From: an uncultured bacterium
GTDB taxonomy: Bacteria > Bacillota > Clostridia > Lachnospirales > Lachnospiraceae
Assembly (NCBI GenBank): GCA_947088515.1
Contig: CAMUHA010000108.1
Coordinates: forward strand, 1-11,504
DNA length: 11,504 nt
Direction of reading: 5' to 3'
Each line of letters opens with the position of its first letter. Position 1 is the stretch's first letter. A model generated the notes under the pieces. It saw only the letters and a list, made by a program, of their open reading frames with translations. It did no database searches and was not told the origin of the DNA. Shown piece after piece: positions 1-7,249 of this stretch. The position numbers and the translations under genes are program-made.

Positions 1-827
1 ATATGAAGCATATAATCCAGCCGCTGAAACAATCCAAACCGCACCGCCTCCGGCAAAAGGGCCGGATAGTTTTCTGCCACAATGTCATAAACCCTGTCCG
101 CATTTATCACAATATCGGTAAAAACCTGAGGGAATTCATTTTCATTGCGGGTTCTTGTATTGCTGCCATAGCGGTAAAACACATGATACTCCTGCTTTGG
201 CAGAATCGCCACTGCAGGTACCTTTGGCAGCAGCTTTACCAACAGATAAAAATCTTCATTTAGCTCTCCTTCCGGGAAGCGCTCTTCTTTTAATAAAGAC
301 GCATGTACCAGCTTGGTGCAAAAAGAACAGTCTCCCCTGTGAAGAAGCAGCTCTCTCATAAAATGTCCGCATTCCCACAGCTCTTCTTTTTCCGGAGGCG
401 AACACACATCCGGCATCCGGCATCCATTTTCGTCAATCTCGTCCCTTGAAATCTGCGCCATCAGTAAGTTTCCGGAAAGCGCCGCTTCAAGAAGCCTTTC
501 ATACATTTGCGGTTCAATATAATCATCGCTGTCCACAAATCCGATATAGTCTCCCCTTGCCTTGGAAATCCCCAGGTTCCGGGCGGAAGAGGAACCTCCG
601 TTTTCCTTATGGAAAACCCTTATCCTCCTGTCCTCTAACGCCAGCTTTTCCGCCAGTGCGCCGCTCCGGTCGGTGGAACCGTCATCCACCAGAATAATTT
701 CCAGATTCCGGTATGTCTGCTTTTGTATAGAAGCTACACATCTGGAAAGATAATCAAACACATTATAAACAGGTACTATCACACTTATCAGTACTGGTCT
801 GCCCGCCGCTTCCATCTTTATAACCAT
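1..827 (-). CDS. Family 2 glycosyltransferase (EpsJ/CpsJ type), 3' end cut by window edge
   Basis: Seen: an open frame from ATG at 827 to the left edge, 275 residues with no stop. Residues 13-50 form the GT2 N-terminal fold (SVIVPVYN, then LVDDGSTD at 46-53 with the nucleotide-binding Asp pair); NGGSSSARNLGISKARGDY follows and the metal-binding DSDD lies at 99-102. EDFYLLVKLLP (191-201) and YRYGSNTRTRN (218-228) match the acceptor-side region of EpsJ-like transferases. Family knowledge: such enzymes move a sugar from a nucleotide sugar to a lipid-linked oligosaccharide at the inner membrane face. Start: AAGGAG lies almost against the 827 ATG; a second in-frame ATG at 815 or a TTG further upstream cannot be excluded. 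It begins 28 bases after the stop of the upstream GT4 gene, so it is probably in the same operon. The usual length of about 320-350 residues implies that a C-terminal part lies outside. Sugar specificity is unknown. Confidence 0.93.
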   Translation of the reverse strand, partial: MVIKMEAAGRPVLISVIVPVYNVFDYLSRCVASIQKQTYRNLEIILVDDGSTDRSGALAEKLALEDRRIRVFHKENGGSSSARNLGISKARGDYIGFVDSDDYIEPQMYERLLEAALSGNLLMAQISRDEIDENGCRMPDVCSPPEKEELWECGHFMRELLLHRGDCSFCTKLVHASLLKEERFPEGELNEDFYLLVKLLPKVPAVAILPKQEYHVFYRYGSNTRTRNENEFPQVFTDIVINADRVYDIVAENYPALLPEAVRFGLFQRLDYMLH

Positions 828-855
828 GCTCCTTTCCAAAGCTTTTTCTATTATT

Positions 856-2040
856 TTAAGTTCCGTAAGCTCGGCTTTTTCCTGGGGGCAGGACCTTGGC
901 TAAGCTTAACGGGCCTTCTGCCGCTGGCTGGAAATTCCCCCTGCGGATTCCCTCTATTACCCGAAGCAGTTCTTCCGCTCCGTGCCCTGCATTCCAAAGT
1001 CCGGCAATGGTCTGATAAGCTTCCCATCCCATCTGTCTGCGCTCCTTTGGATGCTCTAATAGAAATCTCACCGCTTCCTCCATCTTTTCAAAATTATTAT
1101 CCGGGTATATCATTCCGTTTTTTCCATGCTGTATCAGGTATGGAACCGCTCCCGCCTGCCCGCTTGCCACCACCGCGCATCCGCTGTTCATAGCCTCATT
1201 CACCACTGCTCCCCAGCCTTCCAGATGATTGCTGGTAAAAACATAGATATGGCACTTTTCCATAATTTCCCGAACCCCGTCCGGCGTCTGAAAACCATAA
1301 AAAGTAATCACATCTTCCACCTGATATTTACAGGCAAGCTCTTTTAACTCCTGCTCCATTTCCCCGCTGCCTGCCATGTGTATCCGAAATCTGCCGTTCC
1401 AGTTTTTCTTAAGATTCCGCCCAAGACGTATCATATACTCTGGATGCTTTAGGGGAATAAAACGGCCTGCCCAGGCAATATCACAGCAAATGCGCTCCGC
1501 GCCCTCCCCCTTCATCCGCCAAATCTGCTCTTTGGAATATTGACGGGTTTCCGGGAAGTATCCCCACTTTAGCATCTTTCCCGGATAAGCCCGGATTATA
1601 TGGAAATCAGAAGCAACATAAGCTCCCGCGCACAAAAGATAGGCCGGAAAATTCCTGTATCTGGTATGCTCTTTATATTTATGAAAGAGTCCTTTGGGAG
1701 AAACAGCCTTCCATTGCCCTTCCCTGTACAGCCGCTCGCTGATACGCATAGTCAGTTTCCCCTGGTTTAGCCGCTCCTGAACCAGATCTTCCCTGCCGCT
1801 CCATCCGGCAAGAAGCACATCACTTTCCATAACCAGCTTCCGGCACCGCTCTTCTTCCTCATAAAGGCAGAGTACATAAGGAAGCTTTTCCCCGTCCTTA
1901 CTCCAGCCCATCTCAAGCCGCTCCCTTTCCATAGGCTGGGTCTGGATAAAATGATAGTCATCCCCCAGCAGCTTAAAGCAGGCATTGGAAAAGGGAATTT
2001 GATGATGATTAATATAATTGGATATAAAAGTAACTGTCAT
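856..2040 (-). CDS. Family 4 glycosyltransferase (GT-B fold)
   Basis: Seen: 394 residues with no signal peptide or membrane segment. The N-terminal half (1-180) is the acceptor domain, opening with TVTFISNYINHHQIPFS. The C-terminal half carries the GT4 donor domain: IAWAGRFIPLKHPEY (188-202), MAGSGEMEQELK (222-233), YGFQTPDGV (248-256), and the EX7E pair E274/E282 in LEGWGAVVNEAMNSG, followed by VVASGQAGAVPYLI. Family knowledge: GT4 enzymes are retaining transferases using nucleotide sugars; here the acceptor should be the growing lipid-linked repeat unit. Start: the ATG is preceded by GAGG eight bases upstream, and that site overlaps the stop of the upstream GT4 gene, leaving a 9-base gap and suggesting translational coupling. 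The last 25 residues form a Pro/Ala/Gly-containing tail beyond the fold. Donor sugar and linkage cannot be read from the sequence. Confidence 0.95.
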   Translation of the reverse strand: MTVTFISNYINHHQIPFSNACFKLLGDDYHFIQTQPMERERLEMGWSKDGEKLPYVLCLYEEEERCRKLVMESDVLLAGWSGREDLVQERLNQGKLTMRISERLYREGQWKAVSPKGLFHKYKEHTRYRNFPAYLLCAGAYVASDFHIIRAYPGKMLKWGYFPETRQYSKEQIWRMKGEGAERICCDIAWAGRFIPLKHPEYMIRLGRNLKKNWNGRFRIHMAGSGEMEQELKELACKYQVEDVITFYGFQTPDGVREIMEKCHIYVFTSNHLEGWGAVVNEAMNSGCAVVASGQAGAVPYLIQHGKNGMIYPDNNFEKMEEAVRFLLEHPKERRQMGWEAYQTIAGLWNAGHGAEELLRVIEGIRRGNFQPAAEGPLSLAKVLPPGKSRAYGT

Positions 2041-2049
2041 ATAAAAACC

Positions 2050-3390
2050 TCACTTTGTTTCATCCAGTATTACAGAATATATTTCCATAAGCCTCTCATA
2101 GTTCTTTTCCCCATCATGGACCCTGCCTGCCCGCTGTCTTGCTCTTGCAGAAATCCGCTGTGCCAGACACACTCCATCCTGTCCCTGTTTTCTGTCCCAC
2201 AATGCTTCTATTGCCTCTGCAAGCCGCTTTTCATCCCCTGCCGGAAATAAAAGCCCGTCCACACCGTCCTCAATCATATCCGGTATCCCCCCTGTCCGGG
2301 AAGCCGCCACCGGCACCCCAAGGAGCATGGCCTCCCCCACAGTGTTGGGAGAATTTTCCAAAACAGAGGGGCAGATGTAAAGACTGCTCTTCAAGAACTG
2401 TCGTTTCATTTCCTCCCCGCCAAGCTTTCCAAGCATAACCACTTTTTTGCCAAGGCTGTTTTCCTCTATCAGCTTAAGCATATATTTCCCATAAGCCGGC
2501 AGCTTTATCTTTTCCTTCCATGTCCCGTTTTCTATTACACTGTTTCCAGCCACATAAAGATGCAGACCGGGGTACTTTGGCAAAAGCAATGCCATAGCCT
2601 TCAGGACAAAATGCATTCCCTTAAGAGGATAATCCCCCTGTCCCAGAAAAATACTGTAAGGCTCACAGGCTTCCATTCTCCATTCTCCTGTATAAAATTC
2701 CTTCCGCATGGTTTCATTCATGGGATAGTACCTTGCATGGGGATTGATTCTCTCTGTGCCTTCCCTGTCAAAGGCAGTTCTTCCAGTGATATTGCCGCAT
2801 CCTGCAATCACTTCCGCCTCCCGCTTTCCCCGGACCATAAATTTTTCCTGTTGCTGCCGGATAGTGTCCTTCCGGATAAAATCACGGAAAGTCACTTTTT
2901 TCTGCACCTGTTTTGGCAGGCCTGCCATATAAACCTTTGCAATTTCACCGCAAAGTCCCTGAATGCCTAACAAGGTCCCTGCAGGGTTTCCAAACGTCCT
3001 TACCGCTGCTAACGCATGAGGAAATTCCGTTCCAAAAACATGAATCATGTGAGGCTTAAAGTCCTGGAAAATAAGACGAAACTGTTCTTCCAGCCCGTTA
3101 TCATACTTCTCCGGCGCACTTAAGTCCTCCTTAAAAGCATAACAGACAGTCCCCTGTACCACAAGTTTCTTTACCCGTCCCTGGGACAAGTTCCCCTTCC
3201 CTGCATCCTGCAGCTTTAAAAGCTCCCCTTCCCCCATGGGAAAACAGATTCCCAGCAAAAAAGGGGCCTCCTTCTCCTTCAGTTTTTGGAAAATACCTGA
3301 AAGCCATCCCTCCCGGCTGCTATATGGCAGCTTGAGTTCCTGCCCGATAAAAGGCAGCATAATATTACAAATCCATAATACCCTGTTCAT
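2050..3390 (-). CDS. Family 4 glycosyltransferase (GT-B fold)
   Basis: Seen: 446 residues, soluble. The N-terminal acceptor domain (1-235) contains HVFGTEFPHALAA (117-129). The donor domain shows FLGQGDYPLKGMHFVLKA (248-265), VMLGKLGGEEMKRQFLKSS (318-336), and the EX7E pair E345/E353 in LENSPNTVGEAMLLGVP, then RTGGIPDMIEDGVDGLLFPAGD. This is a complete GT4 domain of normal length. Family knowledge: a retaining nucleotide-sugar transferase; inferred role is adding one sugar of the polysaccharide repeat. Start: ATG with GGAGG six bases upstream, the best ribosome site in this part of the operon. It lies 77 bases after the preceding GT2 stop; that gap contains no clear terminator or promoter. 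Its stop overlaps the ribosome site of the next gene. Donor and linkage are unknown. Confidence 0.95.
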   Translation of the reverse strand: MNRVLWICNIMLPFIGQELKLPYSSREGWLSGIFQKLKEKEAPFLLGICFPMGEGELLKLQDAGKGNLSQGRVKKLVVQGTVCYAFKEDLSAPEKYDNGLEEQFRLIFQDFKPHMIHVFGTEFPHALAAVRTFGNPAGTLLGIQGLCGEIAKVYMAGLPKQVQKKVTFRDFIRKDTIRQQQEKFMVRGKREAEVIAGCGNITGRTAFDREGTERINPHARYYPMNETMRKEFYTGEWRMEACEPYSIFLGQGDYPLKGMHFVLKAMALLLPKYPGLHLYVAGNSVIENGTWKEKIKLPAYGKYMLKLIEENSLGKKVVMLGKLGGEEMKRQFLKSSLYICPSVLENSPNTVGEAMLLGVPVAASRTGGIPDMIEDGVDGLLFPAGDEKRLAEAIEALWDRKQGQDGVCLAQRISARARQRAGRVHDGEKNYERLMEIYSVILDETK

Positions 3391-3467
3391 TTATACCTCC
3401 GCATACCGGATACAAAGCCTGACGTAATGTTCTTTAGTCACCTGTATAAAACTCTAATCTTCTGTTC

Positions 3468-4382
3468 TTAATGTATCATCATATATATTTTTTCCTTCAC
3501 ACAGTTATAAATCTTTGCTGTTTTGTCATTCTCTGCAAGCATTGTGCGAAGCCTGGAAAAAGTCACCAGCATAATCAGGCGGAATTTTAAAAGCTGTCCC
3601 CAGGACATATATTTTTTCGTAATCTCTCTGTGTTCTTTTGCAGAAATCCTCCGGTTTTCCCCACTTTCCGAAAAACCGCCGCCCTCATAATCCGCAATTA
3701 AAATCCTCAGATAATCGAATGTAACGCCGCCACTTGCACTCCCTTCAAAAAAGCACCACAAAAACTGTTCATAATCCGCCCGCACCTGATACCTGATATC
3801 AAAAGGGTGGGCCTGCAAAAGCGCCCTGGCGTAAAAACACGCCTGATGGCAGGGAACATTCCTGTAACAGCCAAAAGCGTCCATATGGGGATTGGAGGCC
3901 ACCCGGCCTTTGGTCTGCCGCTCATAAATATCTCCATAATAAATTCCCAGGGGCCATCCCCCGGCCATTTTCCCGGACTTTGGAGCGTTTTTTAACCCTG
4001 CTGCCAATTTACCCAGCCGGGCTTGCCCTTCTCTTTCCTTTTCCTGAATAAAACATGCCATTTGCTCCAAAACATCCTCGGAATAAAAGTAATCGCCACA
4101 GTTTAAAAAATAAATATACCTGCCTCCAGCCTCCTCTGCTGCCTGATTCATGGCGTCATAAATGCCTTTATCTTTCCTGCTTACAATTTTAAGACAGCTT
4201 CCCGTCTCTTTCCATCTGTCCCCAAATGCTCTGGCCGTTTCCGTTGCGCCATCCAAAGACAACCCGTCCTTTACGATAACCTCAAAATCACGAAAAGTCT
4301 GCTTCTCTATGCTTTTTAATGTTTTTCCCAGCTTGTCCCCCGGATTTAAGCAGACTACTAAAATTGAAAAAAACGGTTCCAT
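3468..4382 (-). CDS. WcaE-like family 2 glycosyltransferase
   Basis: Seen: 304 residues. The N-terminus FFSILVVCLNPGDKL (4-18) replaces the usual VPVYN with VCLN; VKDGLSLDG (37-45) occupies the first Asp motif; SRKDKGIYDAMNQA (68-81) and FLNCGD (92-97) follow. The KDKGIYDAMN signature and an N-x-GD in place of DxD are typical of the WcaE subgroup of GT2. PCHQACFY (177-184) and RYQVRADYEQF (197-207) continue that pattern. Residues 113-145 form a Lys/Gly/Glu-rich stretch that looks like an inserted surface loop. Family knowledge: a cytoplasmic inverting sugar transferase. Start: GGGAG seven bases before the ATG. It begins 36 bases after the acetyltransferase stop, within the second operon. Specificity is unknown; the GT2 call is secure and the subgroup moderately so. 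Confidence 0.93.
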   Translation of the reverse strand: MEPFFSILVVCLNPGDKLGKTLKSIEKQTFRDFEVIVKDGLSLDGATETARAFGDRWKETGSCLKIVSRKDKGIYDAMNQAAEEAGGRYIYFLNCGDYFYSEDVLEQMACFIQEKEREGQARLGKLAAGLKNAPKSGKMAGGWPLGIYYGDIYERQTKGRVASNPHMDAFGCYRNVPCHQACFYARALLQAHPFDIRYQVRADYEQFLWCFFEGSASGGVTFDYLRILIADYEGGGFSESGENRRISAKEHREITKKYMSWGQLLKFRLIMLVTFSRLRTMLAENDKTAKIYNCVKEKIYMMIH

Positions 4383-4418
4383 GCCATATCTCCCTTTATT
4401 TTTCCCTTATCATTAAGT

Positions 4419-4883
4419 CTACAATTGCTTTGTAAAACAGATAATACGATTTGCCTCCGCAAATCCCACTCTTAAATGAAAAGCAAGACTGTTTCTGTTA
4501 TCCAGTTCACAATCACTTGCAAATTCAGTACATCCTTGATCTCTTGCCCACTGTTCACATTTTGCAAGCAGCGCTTTGGCATATCCCTGCCTCCTGTGTT
4601 CCTGCTCCACAAAGATTCCTTCCAGATACCCAACCGGACTGCCATCTGTTCCTTCCACATAATCATGCCGCAGCTGACACTGTGCAAAGCCGGCTGGCTG
4701 TTTCTCTGCCACAAGAATAAATACCGCACTTTCATTCCCATCAACAACTTCATTAAATTCATCACAAAGGTTTTCCTCTGTGTGAGCATGCCACATTTTA
4801 ACAGCCATCTGCGCAATAAAAGGAACATCCTCCCGGCCAGCCTTATAAACAGAAAATAACGCTTCCTTACAGTTTTCCATCAT
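4419..4883 (-). CDS. GNAT acetyltransferase resembling aminoglycoside 6'-N-acetyltransferases, AAC(6')
   Basis: Seen: 154 residues, a complete single GNAT domain. The acetyl-CoA pyrophosphate loop is EHRRQGYAKAL (95-105). Residues 74-92 (DYVEGTDGSPVGYLEGIFV) and EFASDCELDNRNS (120-132), then HLRVGFAEANRIICF (136-150), are the conserved blocks of the AAC(6')-I group as I recall them, clearly closer to that group than to generic RimI-like proteins. Family knowledge: these enzymes acetylate the 6'-amine of aminoglycosides with acetyl-CoA. Inference: in this operon the natural substrate might be an amino sugar of the polysaccharide, or it may be a resistance gene carried along. Start: two adjacent ATGs (4883 and 4880) follow GAAGGG; spacing favours 4880 by one codon. 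It follows the polymerase gene by 104 bases, a gap that holds a 25-codon ORF ending in the start codons. Fold and CoA motif are firm; substrate is uncertain. Confidence 0.92.
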   Translation of the reverse strand: MMENCKEALFSVYKAGREDVPFIAQMAVKMWHAHTEENLCDEFNEVVDGNESAVFILVAEKQPAGFAQCQLRHDYVEGTDGSPVGYLEGIFVEQEHRRQGYAKALLAKCEQWARDQGCTEFASDCELDNRNSLAFHLRVGFAEANRIICFTKQL

Positions 4884-4957
4884 TTCCCTTCTTTCATTTT
4901 TTCAAAAACCAATATACTTCTTCTGATAATATTTCTTGGAGCGCTTTTTGCAATCAT
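4880..4957 (-). CDS. Possible 25-codon leader ORF upstream of the AAC(6')-like gene
   Basis: Seen: ATG at 4957, 25 codons, then TGA at 4880-4882 inside the ATGATG that starts the acetyltransferase. The peptide begins MIAKSAPRNIIRRSILVFEK, basic with a short hydrophobic run. An AAGGA lies only two bases before the ATG, which is tight for good initiation. The stop/start overlap is the geometry used for translational coupling. No homology is recognised. It may be a chance frame in an AT-rich gap, so it is reported as a candidate only. Confidence 0.25.
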   Translation of the reverse strand: MIAKSAPRNIIRRSILVFEKMKEGK

Positions 4958-4981
4958 TTTCCTTATATAAATGTCAACATA

Positions 4982-4990
4982 ATTATATCA
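4982..4990 (-). promoter_or_regulatory. Candidate extended -10 promoter element upstream of the AAC(6')-like gene
   Basis: Seen on the minus strand: TGATATAAT, a perfect extended -10 (TGn plus TATAAT), which includes the stop codon of the polymerase gene. No good -35 hexamer occurs 16-18 bases upstream. If used, transcription would begin near 4975 and yield a leader of about 90 bases before the acetyltransferase. AT-rich gaps often hold such matches by chance, so confidence is low. Confidence 0.3.
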
Positions 4991-6097
4991 GTTCACATCC
5001 GACAAAATCGGGACCATATCGTGGAACATAAAAGTTTCATAAGGCAGAATTCTTAGCCCGTCATTTCCGGCCTTCATCAGAATAAAAATACCGAAATATA
5101 AAACCGCTGCAAGCACAACTCCCACAGTCAGCATCTTTTTCATCTTTTTATTTTCAATCCCCGAAAGCAGCGCAGGCAGGAAAAAAATATGCGTAATTGT
5201 AAGGTAGTACCCAATCCTTGAAATTATTGGCAGAAAGGAACAGCACACATACATTGCCAGCGCCCCCAGATTGCAGTAAAAATAAAACTGATTTCGCCTG
5301 TTTCCCTTCACAGTTTTTTTGTAACAAATGAAAGACAGCAGAAGCACCGCAAGCGTCCGGGCAATATTTACCATACTGGTTCCTCCCTCAAGGTATTCCG
5401 TATCCTCATAGGTAGGGTATAGAAATACCACCACTTTCATATAAAAGTCCTGCATAAAAAAGAAGGTGGAGCAAAACACCGCCGCTATCGCCAGCTGCCA
5501 CTTTTTCCAGGAAAGGGAGGCTAATATATACAATGGTATCACCACAAGAATCGACTTATGGAAAGTGGCGCCAAGAAGCGCCAGAAAAATAAATTTCATC
5601 CATTCCCTGCGAAGTACATAGATAATGGCAAAAAGGGCAAGGGCAAGGGCTAAATAATACCGCACTGTATTGTAAGACTGGAAGTAATAGCCAAACGCCA
5701 TAAAAAGAAAAAAGCTGAAGGCAAAGGAATCTGCCTGCCTGTAAATGGCAGCCATAAACAACAGAATCGTAAAGAAGGAAAAGACGCCAAAAACCAGCAG
5801 GTAATTTTCAAATCCGCTGATACCATAAAGCGCTTTTACCACCAAATTAAATCCTGCCTCTGTGGGAACATAAGCGTTGCAATTTATCAAGTGCATAAAC
5901 TCCACATATTTGGCATAATCATTTCCCACATTAAGACGGCAGGCGCAAACTCCGAATAAAAGCAGAAAAACAGTTATTAAGGAAAGTCTGTTAAGCATCT
6001 GCGCTCTGCTTATTGTATTTGGCCGTACCTGACAGTGATTATCCACCAACAATCCAAACCCCACTGTTGCTATTGCTAAAAAAATATAAATTACCAT
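4988..6097 (-). CDS. EpsG/Wzy-like polysaccharide polymerase (multi-pass membrane protein)
   Basis: Seen: 369 residues with about 9-11 hydrophobic segments, the first at 1-18 and the last near 322-342. Motifs fit the EpsG family: CRLNVGNDYAKYVEF (53-67), an outward-facing loop after the second helix; SYNTVRYYLALAL (141-153); TFHKSILVV (178-186); SRIGYYLTI (293-301); and LPYETF near the C-terminus (351-356). Length is normal for the family. Family knowledge: EpsG/Wzy proteins join lipid-linked repeat units into polymer on the outer side of the cytoplasmic membrane. It is the only polymerase candidate in view. Start: AGG lies a few bases ahead of the ATG in AAAGGCGAT. It is the second gene after the 7084-7112 promoter and follows a GT2 by 63 bases. 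Wzy sequences diverge strongly, so the role rests on motif style, topology and context; an O-antigen ligase is less likely. Confidence 0.88.
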   Translation of the reverse strand: MVIYIFLAIATVGFGLLVDNHCQVRPNTISRAQMLNRLSLITVFLLLFGVCACRLNVGNDYAKYVEFMHLINCNAYVPTEAGFNLVVKALYGISGFENYLLVFGVFSFFTILLFMAAIYRQADSFAFSFFLFMAFGYYFQSYNTVRYYLALALALFAIIYVLRREWMKFIFLALLGATFHKSILVVIPLYILASLSWKKWQLAIAAVFCSTFFFMQDFYMKVVVFLYPTYEDTEYLEGGTSMVNIARTLAVLLLSFICYKKTVKGNRRNQFYFYCNLGALAMYVCCSFLPIISRIGYYLTITHIFFLPALLSGIENKKMKKMLTVGVVLAAVLYFGIFILMKAGNDGLRILPYETFMFHDMVPILSDVN

Positions 6098-6160
6098 ATC
6101 GCCTTTTGTCCGTTTTCCTTTCCCAGTCCCCTCTTACAGGGGGCAGATACATTTTGTCAT

Positions 6161-7018
6161 CTACTTGCCTTTTCCTTCCCGGACTCCCTGTTTCATCAAT
6201 CCATAAGCCTTTCCAAAAGACAGCTCCGCAAGCATTCCCTCTTTGGGCCTGTCCTTTTCATTTGAGGAAGCAATCTTTTGTCTGTTGGTTAAACCACACA
6301 GTCTGTCATGCAAAAGCCCATGGGAAATCAAAAACCGAAGGGAAAAAAGCTTTGCCATCTGGCCATACAGATAGTGATACAACACGCCTCTGTCAACAAA
6401 AAACTTTTCATTGTATCCTTTAAACCAGGTAGACTCCCGGTAAACTTCCTCCCCAATTTCCTCCGTCTCCCCATACAAATGCAGCCCTTTTTTCAGACAG
6501 TCATGAAAGAAAAGACTGTCCTCTCCGTTGCTGTACTTTGCGCCTCCCCCAAAGAGAAGGGAAAAGCTTACATTTGCACGGCGGAGGGAAGACAGCCTTG
6601 CGGCCGCCGCATAAGTGGGATACCGCCCGTAATTGTACCAGCGTATCCGCTTTTTCTCCTGATTATAATAGGTTGTCCGCAAGGAATCCACCTTAAAATT
6701 AAACGTAATAAGGTCCGCGTCCGGATTACGCACAAAAGCGTCCAGCACTGTTTTTTCATACCCAGGATAAAATACAATATCCTCATCTGAAAACAGACAA
6801 ATATCTCCGTCCGCATGAAGAAGCGCCGTGTTCCTATTAAGACCTACCCCCCGCTCCGTCATGGAAAAGCAACGGACCCGTCTGCCTTTATGCAGATATT
6901 CATGATAGTCATAACAGTTACACTGGTTGACAATAATCGCATCCGTTTCCAGATTCATCTTATCCGCCAGAGCATCCACATCTTTATCTACCGCCGCAAC
7001 TAACACTTGTAATTTCAT
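6161..7018 (-). CDS. Family 2 glycosyltransferase
   Basis: Seen: 285 residues from the chosen ATG. KLQVLVAAVDKDVDALADKM (2-21) opens a divergent GT2 fold; NQCNCYDYHEY, then TERGVGLNRNTALLHADGD (54-72) matches the conserved 'TERGVG-(S/N)RN' stretch, and SDED (77-80) is the metal site. NGEDSLFFHDCLKKG (164-178) is the acceptor-side ED motif, and RESTWFKGYNEKFFVDRG (194-211) is the downstream block of this subgroup. Start: ATGs also occur in frame at 7069 and 7060, but 7018 has AGGGA at an eight-base spacing, matches where homologues begin, and suits the promoter, which would place the RNA start near 7077, leaving almost no leader for 7069. First gene of the second transcription unit, feeding the polymerase gene 63 bases later. 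A cytoplasmic sugar transferase of unknown donor; family call firm. Confidence 0.92.
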   Translation of the reverse strand: MKLQVLVAAVDKDVDALADKMNLETDAIIVNQCNCYDYHEYLHKGRRVRCFSMTERGVGLNRNTALLHADGDICLFSDEDIVFYPGYEKTVLDAFVRNPDADLITFNFKVDSLRTTYYNQEKKRIRWYNYGRYPTYAAAARLSSLRRANVSFSLLFGGGAKYSNGEDSLFFHDCLKKGLHLYGETEEIGEEVYRESTWFKGYNEKFFVDRGVLYHYLYGQMAKLFSLRFLISHGLLHDRLCGLTNRQKIASSNEKDRPKEGMLAELSFGKAYGLMKQGVREGKGK

Positions 7019-7072
7019 CTTTAAATTCCCTGTCCCAGTTTTGTAATTTTCCTCCGGCATGTTAAACATCCC

Positions 7073-7088
7073 ATACTATTTATAGTAT
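7073..7088. repeat. Inverted repeat over the -10 and start region (possible operator)
   Basis: Seen: ATACTAT-TT-ATAGTAT, two perfect 7-base arms around a 2-base centre, overlapping the -10 TATACT and the predicted RNA start. This is where a dimeric repressor would bind, but the arms are AT-only apart from one C/G pair, so chance is a real alternative. No regulator is encoded in the window. Confidence 0.35.
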
Positions 7089-7112
7089 ATCCGTTCCCCT
7101 TTTTAAATGCAA
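7084..7112 (-). promoter_or_regulatory. Sigma-A type promoter for the second transcription unit
   Basis: Seen on the minus strand: -35 TTGCAT (7107-7112, three of six consensus bases), a 17-base spacer, and -10 TATACT (7084-7089, five of six). Predicted RNA start is near 7077. It lies just after the terminator at 7126-7161 and before the GT2 gene, the position expected for a new unit. The weak -35 and an inverted repeat over the -10 suggest it might need or be touched by a regulator. Confidence 0.55.
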
Positions 7113-7125
7113 CGTATCTTTCATA

Positions 7126-7161
7126 CAAAAACTACCGGAAGGATATTCTCCCTCCGGTGGT
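7126..7161 (-). terminator. Intrinsic terminator after the Wzz-like gene
   Basis: Seen on the minus strand: a 12-pair stem (7150-7161 with 7131-7142), containing one mismatch and one G-U pair, a 7-base loop, and a run of five Ts (7131-7127) then G. The stem core pairs ACCGGA with TCCGGT. It lies about 90 bases after the Wzz-like stop and before the promoter of the next unit. The other strand also has a T-rich stretch after the stem, but no plus-strand gene would use it. Confidence 0.85.
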
Positions 7162-7249
7162 CTTTTCTTCTTATATTATTTTTATCTTATCCCTGTTTCT
7201 TTTGTAAAGGCACAAATCATTAATTTCTATACATTGGCGCAGGATAATT

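Noticed and set aside
155..190. Suspected frameshift in the left-edge glycosyltransferase
   Set aside because: Re-reading the bases at 178-184 restored the frame; the family block YRYGSNTRTRN is intact and the frame stays open to the edge.
723..1193. 156-codon plus-strand frame
   Set aside because: Lies antisense to the GT4 and GT2 genes, has no recognisable domain or ribosome site, and reads as low-complexity Pro/Leu/Arg sequence typical of a shadow frame.
3391..3467. Possible promoter or terminator in the 77-base gap before the GT4 gene
   Set aside because: A TATACA is present without a fitting -35 and no stem with a T-run is seen; only the GGAGG ribosome site is convincing.
4972..4977. 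Perfect -35 hexamer TTGACA on the minus strand in the gap before the acetyltransferase
   Set aside because: No -10-like hexamer occurs at 16-18 bases downstream, so it does not form a promoter with its surroundings.
6128..6143. Small C-run/G-run hairpin (CCCC...GGGG on the minus strand) between the GT2 and polymerase genes
   Set aside because: The stem is short with a bulge and is not followed by a T-run, so a terminator is not supported; it probably has no effect.
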